From NCBI RefSeq assembly GCF_018991925.1, contig NW_024722158.1, positions 7,464,827 through 7,528,826 of the forward strand: a stretch of DNA of 64,000 bases, in the 5' to 3' direction. A program made the translations under genes and the position numbers. The first letter of the stretch is position 1. Each line of letters opens with the position of its first letter. Of this stretch, positions 1 to 11,699 are shown piece by piece. This stretch comes from Homarus americanus. Lineage: Eukaryota; Arthropoda; Malacostraca; Decapoda; Nephropidae. Below the pieces are notes generated by a model. It was not told where the DNA came from and did not search any database. It saw nothing but the letters and a program-made list of their open reading frames with translations.

Positions 1-360
1 ATTTCGTGTTTTTCTTTCTCATTCACCTTTATTAAAACACAAAATAACACCGAAGATAACATTCATGATCATTTAAACTGCTAAAACGAATCTCTGATCT
101 AATTAACTCTTCATTATACTATTTATCTCATTGTATTTACTCCCATGTTTTGTTTTTTTATAGCTCGTTTTTTACCTTAATTAGCCAGGTAGATAATGCA
201 ACAACACCTCCTGGCCGTCACGGTATATTGCAGATTCAATTTCGTGCAACAATGGACTAATGTACATCTATTGCGCCTGCAGGTGATTCAGGAAAATATT
301 TGGGTTATTAACACAATTTAAAGTGAGGCTTAATGCCCTACGGTGCCTGGGATATGAGCC
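1..360. other. Unassigned AT-rich sequence
   Basis: No open frame, tandem repeat or recognisable element is visible before the minisatellite begins. Confidence 0.5.
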
Positions 361-1245
361 AATAATGTGTTCGGTTGATTAGGTTCAGGTGTGGTGGTTG
401 ATTAGGTTCAGGTGTAGTGGTTGATTAGGTTCAGGTGTGGTGGTTGATTAGGTTCAGGTGTAGTGGTTGATTAGGTTCAGGTGTAGTGGTTGATTAGGTT
501 CAGGTGTAGTGGTTGATTAGGTTCAGGTGTAGTGGTTGATTAGGTTCAGGTGTGGTGGTTGATTAGGTTCAGGTGTAGTGGTTGATTAGGTTCAGGTGTA
601 GTGGTTGATTAGGTTCAGGTGTGGTGGTTGATTACGTTCAGGTGTGGTGGTTGATTAGGTTCAGGTGTGGTGGTTGATTAGGTTCCGGTGTGTGGTGGTT
701 GATTAGGTTCAGGTGTGGTGGTTGATTAGGTTCAGGTGTGGTGGTTGATTACGTTCAGAACCGTGGTGGTTGATTACGTTCAGGTGTGGTGGTTGATTAG
801 GTTCAGGTGTAGTGGTTGATTAGGTTCAGGTATAGTGGTTGATTAGGTTCAGGTGTGTTGGTTGATTAGAGTTTCAGGTGTGGTGGTTGTGAGTTACGTT
901 TCAGGTGTGGTGGTTGATTTACGTTCAGGTGTGGTGGTTGATTAGGTTCAGGTGTGGTGGTTGATTAGGTTCCGGGTGTGTTGGTTGATTAGGTTCAGGT
1001 GTAGTGGTTGATTAGGGTTCAGGTGTAGTGGTTGATTGGTTTGGGTGTGATTGGTTGATTACGTTCAGGTGTGGTGGTTGATTAGGTTTCGGTGTGGTGG
1101 TTGATTACGTTCAGGTGGTGGTTGATTAGGTTCCGGTGTGGTGGTTGATTAGGTTCCGGTGTGGTGGTTGATTACGTTCAGGTGTGGTGGTTGATTAGGT
1201 TCCCGGGTATTGGTGGTTAATTAGGTTCGGGTGTGGTGGATCTGT
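361..1245. repeat. 23-bp minisatellite
   Basis: About 37 head-to-tail copies of a 23-bp unit built on GGTTGATTAGGTTCAGGTGT. Spacing is exactly 23 in the first copies (373, 396, 419). Copies diverge after about 850 (TAGG/TACG and CAGG/CCGG variants, 1-2 base indels), so the left half looks younger or better homogenised than the right. Confidence 0.95.
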
Positions 1246-1289
1246 TTGGGGAGGGAAGGAAGGCTAATTGGTATGCGTATTGATGTCTG

Positions 1290-1820
1290 TGTTACACAAA
1301 CCCGTGTTACCTAAAGCCGTGTTGCCACCAAGCCCGTGTTACCTGTAAGCCCGCGTTACCTGAAGCCGCTTATTTTTTGAAGTCCGTGTTATCTGAAGCC
1401 GTGTTACCTGAGCCCGTGTTACCCTGAAACCCTTGTTGCCTGAAGTCACGTGTTATCTGAAGCCCGTGGGTATCTGAAGCCCGTGTTACCTGAAGCCCGT
1501 ATTACCTGAAGTCGTATTACCTGAAAACCGCTTGTTACCTGAAGTCCGTGTTATCTGAAAGCGCCATTACCTGAAACCGTGTTAAGCCCGTGTTATCTGA
1601 AGCCCGTGTTACCTGAAGCCCGTGTTACCTGAAACCCTTGTTACCTGAAGTCCGTGTTATCTGAAGCCCGTGTTAACTGAAGCCCGTGTTATCTGAAGCC
1701 CGTGTTACCTGAAGCCCGTGTTACCTGAAACCCTTGTTACCTGAAGCCCGTGTTAACTGAAGCCCGTGTTATCTGAAGCCCGTGTTACCTGAAGCCCGTA
1801 TTACCTGAAGTCCGTATTAG
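1290..1820. repeat. 16-bp minisatellite (CCCGTGTTACCTGAAG)
   Basis: Roughly 30 imperfect copies of CCCGTGTTACCTGAAG with TTATCTG, TTAACTG and CCTTGTTACC variants. It lies only about 45 bp from the 23-bp array and is unrelated to it. Confidence 0.92.
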
Positions 1821-2896
1821 TTTGATTCCATAGTATGTACTATTGCGAGTTTCCTCATGTCGAATGTAAACAAACACAGCTCTGCCACACTGTACAAAAC
1901 CTTACGAGCCCCTGTAAACGCACTAGTGAAGGGAACTGTACATTAACACTATCCTAAATAGAATACCTGAAGCTCTTATCAGACACATGACCTTGAATTA
2001 GTTTTTTTTTTGTCTCTTATCTGACCATAAATGTTAACTGGGTCCTCTCAATAGATCTGGGGAATCGAATAATGTTCTGTAGATGATTTAACGACATTCT
2101 TAACCAGTTTGCTACATAGACAAGACACAATTCCCCCCTTTACCCCCTTTCCCCCCTTTACCTTCTTTCACCCCACACACACATATCGAACAAGCACATA
2201 CACAGACACGTAACTACCACTAATAATGCAATAAACAACTTGTAACAGGCGTATTAAATTCCAACATGCAATTTTGGAAACGTTTCTACATGTTACTTTA
2301 CTTTCGCGTGTAAATACCCAGAGGGAGAAGTTGTGAGTACGTGCGCCCACTTAGGGGAATACTAGGAGGGAATATTGTTGGAATTTGGAGTATTTTGGAG
2401 TGTTATGGGTACTAGGGGAATACTAGCAGGAGTATTTTTGGTCCTTGGAGTATTAGAAGCTCAGGATAACTACTCCTCGAGGAATATTACTCCACCTTAG
2501 AGCAACCTGGAGTATTACCAAAGAGAGAATTCGAGCCATTACATTTGCATGGTCTTGTCGTTGGGCGGAGGGGGGGAGGGGGGAGGGGAATTCTACATCT
2601 ATTTCACCTTTGTATTTCTCAATAATTCGGTGTCTTAAGGATATTTCTCAATGTAAAAATGTTTCTTACAATTGTGTCCTTGTTGATAAAAAATTGTCGT
2701 ACGATTTTTTTTATATCTCTTAGTGAATTGTTGATAAAAATTTACGATTATTGTTATTATTTATTTTTTTTCGCCGGGGAGGATGAGGGATAGATTTTGT
2801 GTATAGTGTTTTTATGTTAATATTTGTTAATAAAGTGAAGGTAGGATTTAATTCTTGTTAGTTAGCGTTCAATTAACGTCTCCTGTACGTACAAGG
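1821..2896. other. Non-coding stretch with C-runs and a degenerate GGAATA repeat
   Basis: No gene seen. It contains pyrimidine runs near 2131-2175, a weak repeat of GGAGTATT/GGGAATACTAG around 2340-2520, a G-rich run at 2560-2590 and T-rich sequence. Short open frames here have no family features. Confidence 0.5.
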
Positions 2897-2955
2897 ACAT
2901 ACATACATACATACATACATACATACATACATACATACATACATACATACATACA
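2897..2955. repeat. (ACAT)n microsatellite
   Basis: About 15 perfect ACAT tetranucleotides. Confidence 0.95.
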
Positions 2956-3049
2956 GTAATAGTCTCTCTTGTATACACATGCACTATTAACGTACCCTGT
3001 ACACACAAGGATACGCTATTAGCTAGTTTAGAGCCTATTGGGATGTTCG

Positions 3050-3530
3050 TAATAGGTATGTAGATGTGTAGGTAGTGTGGGTATGTAGGTGTGTAGGTAT
3101 GTAGGTGTGTAGGTGTGTAGGTGTGTAGGTAGTGTAGGTGTGTAGGTGTGTAGGTATGTAGGTATGTAGGTGTGTTGGTGTGTAGGTATGTAGGTAGTGT
3201 AGGTATGTAGGTATGTAGGTATGTAGGTATGTAGGTATGTAGGTATGTAGGTGTGTAGGTATGTAGGTAGTGTAGGTATGTAGGTATGTAGGTGTGTAGG
3301 TATGTAGGTGTGTAGGTGTGTAGGTGTGTAGGTAGTGTAGGTGTGTAGGTGTGTAGGTATGTAGGTATGTAGGTGTGTTGGTGTGTAGGTATGTAGGTTG
3401 TGTGTGTGTGGGTATGTGGGTGTGTGGGTATGTAGGTGTGTGTGGGTGTGTGGGTGTGTGTGGGTGGTGTGGGTGTGTGGGTATGTAGGTGTGTAGGTAT
3501 GTAGGTAGTGTAGGTATGTAGGTATAAGTG
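3050..3530. repeat. GTAGGTAT/GTAGGTGT array
   Basis: A degenerate array of 4- to 8-bp units (GTAGGTAT, GTAGGTGT, drifting to GTGTGGGT). It produces a long His/Thr/Pro open frame on the minus strand that is an artefact of the repeat. Confidence 0.92.
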
Positions 3531-3679
3531 TGTTTATGTGTTTGTCTAGGTAGTTATATACGGGAAACACTAATTAAGAACTTCAGTGATGAGAGATGGT
3601 TCATTGTTGTTTAAGACCTGTGAAGGACACTACTCTCAGGGGAAATTTGACACAACACTCTGGTCTGCATATTAACATG

Positions 3680-3715
3680 ACACACACACACACACACACC
3701 TACCTACACACCTAC

Positions 3716-3757
<42 letters not shown>
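3680..3757. repeat. (CA)n microsatellite with CTAC interruptions
   Basis: Dinucleotide CA repeat interrupted by CTACCTACACAC, ending in CTCTCTC. Confidence 0.93.
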
Positions 3758-3760
<3 letters not shown>

Positions 3761-3764
3761 CTCT

Positions 3765-4213
3765 GATCCCGCTGTGAGAGGTTAATGAGTAGTAGTTATA
3801 CTGGGGAAATATTATACTCGTAATATAGATAACTTAAATTATATAGCAAGGGGAAATATTATCTGTACAAAATATATATATAATGTCTATAGTCTATAAG
3901 GTTATGTATATATATATAGAAATACTATATGGCCGTTCAATAGGCGTGTGTCTATAGTGATTATATATATTATATATCTCTAAAAGTATTACCAGAGCAG
4001 GGAAATAATATAGTACAGGAGATATAGTATATTATATAGGAGACTTTTGGGAGGGTGGTGTTTACGTCTACAGTGTTGCCAGCTCAGGAAGAGAGTTAGT
4101 GGTGTCAGCTGCTGGACATGACCCTGGCCGAGGCTGCTCAAGGGGGACATTATTAATCTGGTGACACTGTCTCTCTTCATCCTTGACAACCATGGTGAAT
4201 TTACGGCTGGCTT

Positions 4214-4215
<2 letters not shown>
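3765..4215. other. Unassigned AT-rich sequence
   Basis: Contains short TATATA runs near 3875-3980. No coding signal. Confidence 0.45.

Positions 4216-4262
<47 letters not shown>
4216..4262. repeat. (TC)n microsatellite
   Basis: Perfect CT dinucleotide run of about 47 bases. Confidence 0.95.
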
Positions 4263-4266
<4 letters not shown>

Positions 4267-4444
4267 CAAGGAGGTAACCGCTACACAAGGAACACATTAA
4301 TAACCCACATATGCAAGTGACCACACGTGTACGGCCAGCAGGTATGTCACACACCTGCCAGGCTCTACAACACCCCACACCTGAACTATGCAACACTGGA
4401 GACTTGAATCAGGAATATACACAGCATAGGAAGTGAGTTTGTCT

Positions 4445-4538
4445 GTGACCTGTACTGACCTTTGTTGACCTTACTGACCTGTGTTGAACCTGTGTTGAAC
4501 CTGTGTTGAACCTGTGTTGAACCTGTGTTGAACCTGTA
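4445..4538. repeat. Short tandem repeat abutting an assembly gap
   Basis: Seven or so copies of a unit around AACCTGTGTTG, the last five nearly perfect. The array stops 25 bases before the N run, so it may continue into the gap. Confidence 0.85.
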
Positions 4539-4562
4539 GTGTTTTTTGACTGTGGTTTTTTT

Positions 4563-4661
4563 NNNNNNNNNNNNNNNNNNNNNNNNNNNNNNNNNNNNNN
4601 NNNNNNNNNNNNNNNNNNNNNNNNNNNNNNNNNNNNNNNNNNNNNNNNNNNNNNNNNNNNN
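4563..4661. other. Assembly gap (99 N)
   Basis: Run of 99 ambiguous bases. Frames running through it are meaningless. Confidence 1.
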
Positions 4662-5233
4662 ATATTCTGCACAAGAGATAAAAGTTTTAGTCTGTAAGAG
4701 TAGTGTACATTTAAGCACTACAGTTTTTCAACTTGTATTTCTGGACGTAAGTTGTCAGTCTACTGTAAATAAACTGATCGCTATTTATTTGAAAACGTCG
4801 AAAATTTAGATACCGGGTAGTCATGATAAATTTAAAATATTTCCTGCCCGATTTTCCTGCGAAATAAAAAAAATTATCGCTATACATATATAGGAAAATG
4901 TTGATACCGTATATACTCGTCTATAACCCTCCCTCGTTTATAGGTCAACCCTGATTTTTTGACCAAGAAATCGTTAATTTATGATACAGTATTCATCGTT
5001 TATAGGTCGACCCAAGATTTTGAGGGTAATGGAACAACAAAACCTTCAGTAAAAAAACTCTACGTCCTATAAACTGAGGCTCACCGTGCCTGAAACACCG
5101 AGTGCCGAAGGCAAATTGTTTACCATTTATTATTACGACACTTTACACTGAAACGCGGGTAGTTTCAACAAAAATTTTGTATATTTCCATTCAAGTATTT
5201 ATTCAAGTCAATTAGGAGGGAATATTATTGAAA

Positions 5234-5736
5234 TACAACAGTTTTTTAACTGAAAACCATTCGAAAAGCGATTACGGTAACATCTTTTGAACAAAAGAAA
5301 GCGAAAGTCTTTGTTTTCGTCACGATTTTATCCCACTTTCCACTGTAATACATACGTCATTTCAGCAAATATATTACATTTCCGTGAATGTATTATATCA
5401 AGCACAGTATGAATAGAATATCACTAATATAACAGTACTTTAACCGAAAACTATTAAAAAAACGAGTAACATCTCTTGAACATCGGAAGGTTAGGTAAAG
5501 TCTTTTGTTTTTGTCATGTAGTTTATCCTAATTTACATTGAAAAACATCACGTTTCTGCAAAACTACTATTTATTTCAGAGAATATGGAAATGTAATATT
5601 TTTGCTAAAATGACGTACGTAATACAGAGGAAAGTGGGATAAAATCCTGACGAAAACAATGACTTTCGCTTTCTTTCGTTCAAAAGATGTTACCGTAATC
5701 GCTTTTCGAATGGTTTTCAGTTAAAAAACTGTTGTA
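5234..5736. repeat. Inverted repeat with about 140-bp arms
   Basis: TACAACAGTTTTTTAACTG at the left is mirrored by CAGTTAAAAAACTGTTGTA at the right. The arms continue through the AAAGAAAGCGAAAGTC / GACTTTCGCTTTCTTT and GTCATTTCAGCAAA segments. Parts of the interior recur at 5965-6240 and 7200-7480, so this is internal sequence of a repeated foldback-type element. Confidence 0.75.
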
Positions 5737-8011
5737 CAGTCGGCCCTTAACATACGCGGGTTTAACTTACACGGATTTGCAAATACTTTGATTGCCGCTG
5801 GAGGAATATACATTCAAAGGAATATACATTATTCAAATCGCGCGCGACACCACACACTGCACACCACACACACACACAGACACATAGCCCGAGCCACCCC
5901 GCGTTCCCGCAGTCAGTCAGTCTCGCTGTAACCACGCTTGTGTTGACATCAGCATTGTAGTTGCAAAAATATTACATTTCCGTGAATGTATTATATCAAG
6001 CACAGTATGAATAGAATATCACTAATATAACAGTACAGTATTTTAACCGAAAACTATTAAAAAAACGAGTAACATCTCTTGAACATTGGAAGGTTAGGTA
6101 AAGTCTTTTGTTTTCGTCATGTATTTTATCCTATTTTACATTGAAATACATCACGTTTCAGCAAAGCTACTATTCATTTCTGAGAATATATTCATTCAGG
6201 CACAGTTTAGGTAAAATATACATGTGCTGTAACATTTTTTTAATTGAAAACGATTCGAAAAACACATACCCTCCAGCCCTGTTCAAGGAGAAGACTGGGA
6301 GGAGCTGTTTGGTGCTGAAGACGATGACAAGGAAAATGATTTTGATGGGTTTTAATGAAAATATTCAGAAAGACCCTGGCACTGTCAAGGAAAGTGGCTG
6401 CTGAAGGCTTCCGGGACATGGCAGAGGACGAGATTAGGGAGCTAATTGAAGAGCACGACACTGAGCTGACCGAGGAGGATCTACAGGAGTTAGTAGACTC
6501 AGGCAAGGAAGAGGAAGCGAAAGGGAAAGAGGATGAGGAAGAGCACCAAGAAATAACATTGGAGAAGTTGGGGGAGATGACCAGGAATATTGAGGCACTG
6601 AAAAACCTGGCCTATAGCATGGACCCCTCCATGGTGCATGCCCTGAAATTCATGCGAGGGATGGATGACGTTTTCGCTCCATACAAAAACATCATGGAAG
6701 AAATGAAAGAAAGAGACGACAACTCCCCATCACCATGTTCTTTGATCACCGAAGGAGAGATTTAACACCATCAATCACTGGCGGCAGTGAGGAAGCAGCT
6801 GAATCCACAGTCGCCCCCACTTCACCACCTGTTATGGAATTGAGTGACGATGAGCCCGATGACCCCCGCCCTGTCGCCGAGGAGAGGTACGGTACAGTAA
6901 AGTGAAATTCTTATCTCTTTTTTTTAATAGCTTTTCTTGCCATGTTTATTGTTTGTAAAAATGCACAGCACAGTACAGTTCAGTACAAGTACTGTACATA
7001 GGAAGTGGAGGTGCAGTTATTCACAAAACATTTGTGTTTGTTGTCGGCAGTAGTGACGGTGCGGAGGGAGCGAGTTGGGAGGAGTGGTGAGGTGACCTTG
7101 GACGCAGGAGCAGGGATGAGTGGAGATGCCAGCCAGTATATTTCGGGTGTATTAATTGTTTATATAGCTATTTTTGCATTTTAATATTAAATACTGTACA
7201 TTACGTTTCAACAAAACTACCATTTGTTTCTGAGAACATAGAAATGTAATATTTTTGCTGAAATGATGTGCGTATTACAGTGGAAAGTGGGATAAAATTG
7301 TGACGCAAGCAATGACTCTTTCGCTTTCTTTCGTTCAAAAGAACAACAAAAGAAAGCGAAAGTCATTGTTTTCATAATTTTATCCCACTTTCCACTGTAC
7401 AGCAATATGTACGTCATTTCAGCCAAAATATTACATTTCCATATTTATTTCTGAGAATATATTCATTCAGTCACAGTTAAGGTAAAATATACTTGTGATG
7501 TAATATTTTAATGAAAATACGGTATCGTAGTTTTCTTTTGTATCAAATTTAATTAACAAAGATTGATGTTTCAAATGTAATGAACAAAAATTTATGTACA
7601 GTATCTACAAATAAATTTCAACAAATGAATACTTTGTTTTACATCGTCCTGTGTATACCATACCATGGATTTGGCTACTTTGGGCTAGCTATGATGACGC
7701 AAGAGATCTGCCCTGGCGACTGTACCGACACTCACAGCTGGTGGTGCGTTGGTGCGTCGTTTCCATTGTTTACTGGTAGTTACTGGTAAATATTTTTCAA
7801 CCTAACGAAACTATTACCCTTTTAAAGGTCGACCCCCAATTTTTTGCAAAATAATTTGGTCTTAAAAACTCGAACTACACACAGGTATATACGGTAAATA
7901 AGGACATGGGGGGCCAGGGGTTTTTTGGGGGGGGGCAGCAAAAGTACACGGATTTTTAACATTCACGGGTATCTCTGTTACCTAACCCCCGCGTATGTTA
8001 AGGGCCGACTG
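5737..8011 (+). mobile_element. Tigger/pogo-type DNA transposon, TIR CAGTCGGCCCTTAACATACG
   Basis: CAGTCGGCCCTTAACATACG opens at 5737 and its exact reverse complement closes at 8011. TA dinucleotides flank both ends (5735-5736, 8012-8013), the Tc1/mariner-superfamily target duplication. Inside lies a transposase C-terminal fragment at 6355-6765. The total of about 2.3 kb is short for an autonomous Tigger with interior insertions, and most of the catalytic domain is missing. It is interrupted by copies of another repeat (about 5965-6240 and 7160-7500). Confidence 0.8.
6355..6765 (+). pseudogene. Tigger-type transposase, C-terminal remnant
   Basis: The open frame encodes an acidic, Lys/Glu-rich tail with IRELIEEHDTELTEEDLQEL and a following acidic helix, a composition typical of the region after the DDE domain in Tigger/jerky-like transposases. 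The preceding frame (about 6265-6360) continues as transposase-like text in another frame, so a frameshift is likely. No DDE residues remain. It lies inside the CAGTCGG-bounded element, which supports the call. Family recognition is from memory of the motif style. Confidence 0.6.
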
Positions 8012-8028
8012 TATATATTAAGAATAAT

Positions 8029-8757
8029 ATGAATCTGGTTGATAAACTCAATAACTTACACCATAATAGAGTCAAACAGTCAGTATTTTCATCAATGTTT
8101 TTACGTGCTTTGAGAATTTGCAGCCCGGAATTCATCGATGAGGAATATAAATATCTCTATAATATTGGCTTGAACCTTAAGTACCCTAGATCTTTCATAG
8201 ACAAATGCCTTAACATTACTAAGAAATCTTTCTTTAGAACCGATCTCAAGCCCACCCATGACCATAAGAATCTCTTAGTATTACCATTTCACAAAAATTT
8301 CTCTCAAATTCCTTTACAACTAAAAACCTGGAATGTCAATGTGGCATTTAAAAACTCATGCACTGTTAAACAAATGTTAATCAAGAACTCCCCCAACAAT
8401 ACAAGTGGCTGCATTTATAAGGTTCCTTGCAAGGAATGTAATATGTTTTACTTAGGCCAGACAGGTAAAGATCTTGTAACTAGACTTAAACAACATTAAT
8501 ATAGTGTTAGGACAGGCCAGGAATCCAATGCTCTGTTTGTTCATTTGAGGGATAATAAGCATTGCATTGACTGGGATAATGCCTCCTCAATATTACCTTG
8601 TAATTCAATTGACAGTAGAATCATTATAGAATCTAGTCTCATTAAACATACCGAATCAGTCAACATGAATTTGAGTAATGGTATGTACAAACTGGATAAT
8701 TTCGTAATTAAGAAGATTTGTAACCAGGTGAGAAGGTTGGGTCAGCTCACCCTCTGA
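8029..8757 (+). pseudogene. Penelope-like element: RT tail and GIY-YIG endonuclease, broken by a stop
   Basis: Residues 1-70 resemble the linker after the reverse transcriptase of Penelope-like elements (FLRALRICSPEFIDEE, YPRSFIDKCL). They lead into a GIY-YIG nuclease core (CIYKVPCKECNMFYLGQTGK, then TRLKQH). A TAA at 8497 interrupts the frame. The same frame resumes directly (TGQESNALFVHLRDN, then an E-S-x-L-I helix) and ends at 8755. The RT catalytic domain is absent, so this is a 5'-truncated dead copy. The hammerhead-like motif at 8894 lies in its 3' region. Confidence 0.82.
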
Positions 8758-8893
8758 CCTGACTACCGACTGCTGCAGTGCTTTTGAAGATTAGTAGGGT
8801 TATTACCTAATACCTGACCATTGTGGACTTGATCTCACCCTCCTCTGTATATATATACCTTGTTTTGTACTTCTCCTTAGTCTGTACTCACGC

Positions 8894-8916
8894 CTGAAGA
8901 TGTGAATTACACGAAA
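8894..8916 (+). ncRNA. Hammerhead-like core in the Penelope-like 3' region
   Basis: CTGAAGA (8894-8900) fits the hammerhead CUGANGA box and GAAA (8913-8916) the second box, separated by a short GTG/CAC hairpin. Penelope-like elements are known to carry hammerhead ribozymes in their terminal repeats. An extra U between CUGAAGA and the stem departs from the consensus, and the cleavage triplet and stem I partner were not located, so activity is unproven. Confidence 0.4.
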
Positions 8917-8997
8917 GCGCTTGGGAACTTTGTGTTTTCTTCTTTCCTTGTGGTTATCAGCATATACCTGGATCACACGCACCCACAGTGATTTACT

Positions 8998-9000
<3 letters not shown>

Positions 9001-9056
<56 letters not shown>
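9001..9056. repeat. (AT)n microsatellite
   Basis: Perfect AT run directly after the Penelope-like 3' region and directly before the next DNA transposon end. Confidence 0.95.
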
Positions 9057-9057
<1 letters not shown>

Positions 9058-9060
<3 letters not shown>

Positions 9061-9892
9061 TGACCCCTCGTTTAACGAACACCTCGGTTAACGTAATTTC
9101 GATTAACGAACTGCCTTCCATAAGGATCTTCTATTCGGTTAACGAAAAAAAATTCGGTTAACGAAGTTCTTACGAACCGACCTCAACATGTTTTCGCTTG
9201 CACTGACCGGGCAACCAGCTTTAGTATCAGTCTGCCAATACATTAATCGGTTCTAGGGCTTAAATTCCTTACTATTTTAGTAAATATCAAGAAGTTTATA
9301 CTATTCAATAATTTTAAAAGTTTAATATTCAATTTTTTTGTCATTTTAACAATTATTGAACATAATTGAAGGTAAAGTGACTAGTTTAATGCGCGGCATC
9401 CAGCCTCTTAACACAGCAAACAGGCATTAGTCTCTCTCTGTTTTCACTGGAGGTAACATCTTGCTTGAGACTCTCTTCAACTAAACGCTTTTTTTCTGTG
9501 TTTCCAAGCAAATTATTGGTCATTTTGAAATATATTTTATATATTGACAATATATAATGCAGTGCAGTGTTGATTTAAAGAAAATAATCTTGAATTACAC
9601 CAGAGCTAAAATTTTATGGGGTGACTTCTCTTCCACCCCAATACCTTCTCTTCTTCCTTCTCCTCCATCCCCATTCTAAATCCCATCATCATCATCATCA
9701 TCCAGGAGCCTTCTACATACACACCTCAAAGTAAGTGAACTTTTCTACCATTTTTGTTGAATTTAGGAAATTTTCGGTGAGCTGGAACCAATTGCCCAAA
9801 AACCCATTGAAACAATGGTTTCGGTTAACGAACTTTTCGGTTAACGAACGACCTTCTGGAATGGATTGAGTTCGTTAACGGAGGAGTCACTG
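9058..9892. mobile_element. Non-autonomous pogo-type element (TIR CAGTGACCCCTCGTTTAACG)
   Basis: CAGTGACCCCTCGTTTAACG at 9058 is matched by the reverse complement of CGTTAACGGAGGAGTCACTG ending at 9892. TA flanks both sides (9056-9057, 9893-9894). Sub-terminal TTCGGTTAACGAA motifs occur several times near each end. No transposase frame is visible in 835 bp. Confidence 0.82.
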
Positions 9893-9894
9893 TA

Positions 9895-10388
9895 GATGTA
9901 AATGTGAAAAGAAAGTTACCTGTAAATCTTCATTTGTTTCAGGTATTTGTAGATTTAAAAACAAATGTTGCAGGTAGGGCATCACTAGATTGTAATGCTT
10001 GTAAGAGTTCAGAAATGGTTACTGCTTAGCTACCTCTGAAGAATTGGGTGTGTGCCGTACAGACATTAATCATCTCGGGTTATCATCATCAGAACAATAG
10101 TTATAAATCCAGGTTTTATATTTATAATAATTATTTTTTAATTAATTAAGAATAATAATAATGTGTTTAAGTTTGAAATAACATATTTTTAATTCTGGAG
10201 TTGGGTTAGATACAATTAGCTTATGGAAGACCACAGCTTCACATACGCATAGGATGCAGGCTGATTTTTTTGCCATTTTTCAGACAAAAAATAATCATCT
10301 TATATGCTGTAAAATAAGGTAGTAAAGATATGTTATTAGTATTATATCTTTTAGTGTACTACTACCTACACATTATTGGGGGTATATT
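9895..10388. other. Unassigned AT-rich sequence
   Basis: No gene or clear element. Ends where retrotransposon coding sequence begins. Confidence 0.45.
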
Positions 10389-11237
10389 TTGGTCAGTTAT
10401 CATGGTACAGTAGTTTTCCGGAACCTAACCCTTGCTATTATCAAGGATACTTTAGGTCCGAACACACTCCAGGTTGTAGATTCCACGAAGCTCCTCGGCG
10501 TCACCATAGACAACAAACTAAATTGGAAACCACACGTCAGTGAAGTTGTCAAATCCTCAAGTTTCCGTCTCCACCTCCTCCGCCGACTCAAGTCCCTCGG
10601 AGTTCCTGCACCCAAGCTCCTCAGTGTTTACACAACATTCATACTTCCCAAGCTCACCTATGCCTGGTCTTCCTCCCTAAATGCCACACAACGTAAACAC
10701 CTAGAAAAAGTGCAAAAGAGGGCATGCAAGATTATTCTCTCCCCTTCCTACTCCACATATCAAGAAGCGCTTAACACACTGACCCTTTCGACTCTCACTG
10801 ACCATCACCACGACCTCATCTGCAAATTTGGTAAGAAGCTTCTACACCATCCTCGACACCGGCTCCTACTACCACCTGAGATCCCTAGCCCGAGAATTGC
10901 TGTTCGACACCACAACCGTATCCAGCCTATACGTGCACGAACTGATCGCTATAAGAACAGCCCAGTCCCAACCACTGTAAAAATTATCAATAACTTGTAA
11001 TAAACCAGTGTATTCACTCCCAGTAAATACTACTTCTTGCACTGTCACTATGTTGAAATGCCCTGTAGTTTGAGCTTTTCCCCATCTAGTTATTATATAT
11101 CTTATTTGTATCACTTATGTTACTTGTATATTATTTGTAATTCGTAACCCATTCCCCAAATATGTAACTGTATATTTTCAGCCTTCTGGCTGCCAAGCTC
11201 TTTCAATAAACCGTTAATTATTATTATTATTATTATG
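10389..11237 (+). mobile_element. 5'-truncated non-LTR retrotransposon with (ATT)n tail
   Basis: Encodes about 200 residues from the end of a jockey-type reverse transcriptase ORF: KLLGVTIDNKLNWKPHV, then SVYTTFILPKLTYAWSS, HLEKVQKRACKIIL and a C-terminus IRARTDRYKNSPVPTTVKII. The stop is at 10998-11000. The 3' UTR ends AATAAACCGTTAATT followed by ATT triplets. The 5' part with the catalytic FADD motif is missing. Related 3' ends lie at 16146-16390 (minus) and 60440-60893 (plus). Confidence 0.88.
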
Positions 11238-11699
11238 TTTCTTGGCATTGTAAAATAAATAGATGTGTCTATAGGTTGTTTCACTGTAGTTCCTCATATG
11301 CCAAGATTAACAATGACATTATTCTGGTGGGTGTGTCTCATAAGTAAGACAGATGCTGTCGGAAAAATCAACATATCCACAGACTGCTTCACTCATCTTG
11401 TGTTAAATGCCAAAAAATATTAACACATTACTTTAAAAATTATTAAAGTTGATTTGTTTCATCAATGGGAAAAGTCTGTGATTGTAAACTGAAAATATTG
11501 TCAGGTGAACATGATGATAAACTGTTTCACTGTCCGTGCTAATACAATATTAGCATTACTTTTGGGTTAGGTAGGATATAAATTTTGGTGGGTTGGCCCG
11601 CAGAAAAATACCTAAATCACAATGCAGCCCATGACTGAGGAAAGGTTGCCCATGTCCGGTCTAAGACATCAGAAAAACACATTGCTCGACTCAAGAGCC

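Larger units (their letters stand above)
4917..7894. mobile_element. pogo-like DNA transposon material with CCGTATATAC termini
   Basis: CCGTATATAC at 4917 is matched by its reverse complement GTATATACGG ending at 7894, each flanked by TA. Sub-terminal text also matches in inverted orientation (TTTATAGGTCAACCC on the left, AAAGGTCGACCC near 7826). TA targets and this style of terminus suit pogo/Tc1-mariner non-autonomous elements. The two ends may not belong to one insertion, because a second element's left end (5737) lies inside and its right end (8011) lies outside. Confidence 0.55.

Noticed and set aside
361..1820. CRISPR-like regular repeats
   Set aside because: Contiguous tandem units without unique spacers in a eukaryotic genome.
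3028..3570. 180-codon minus-strand frame rich in His, Thr, Pro
   Set aside because: It is the reading of a GTAGGTAT tandem array; no other coding evidence.
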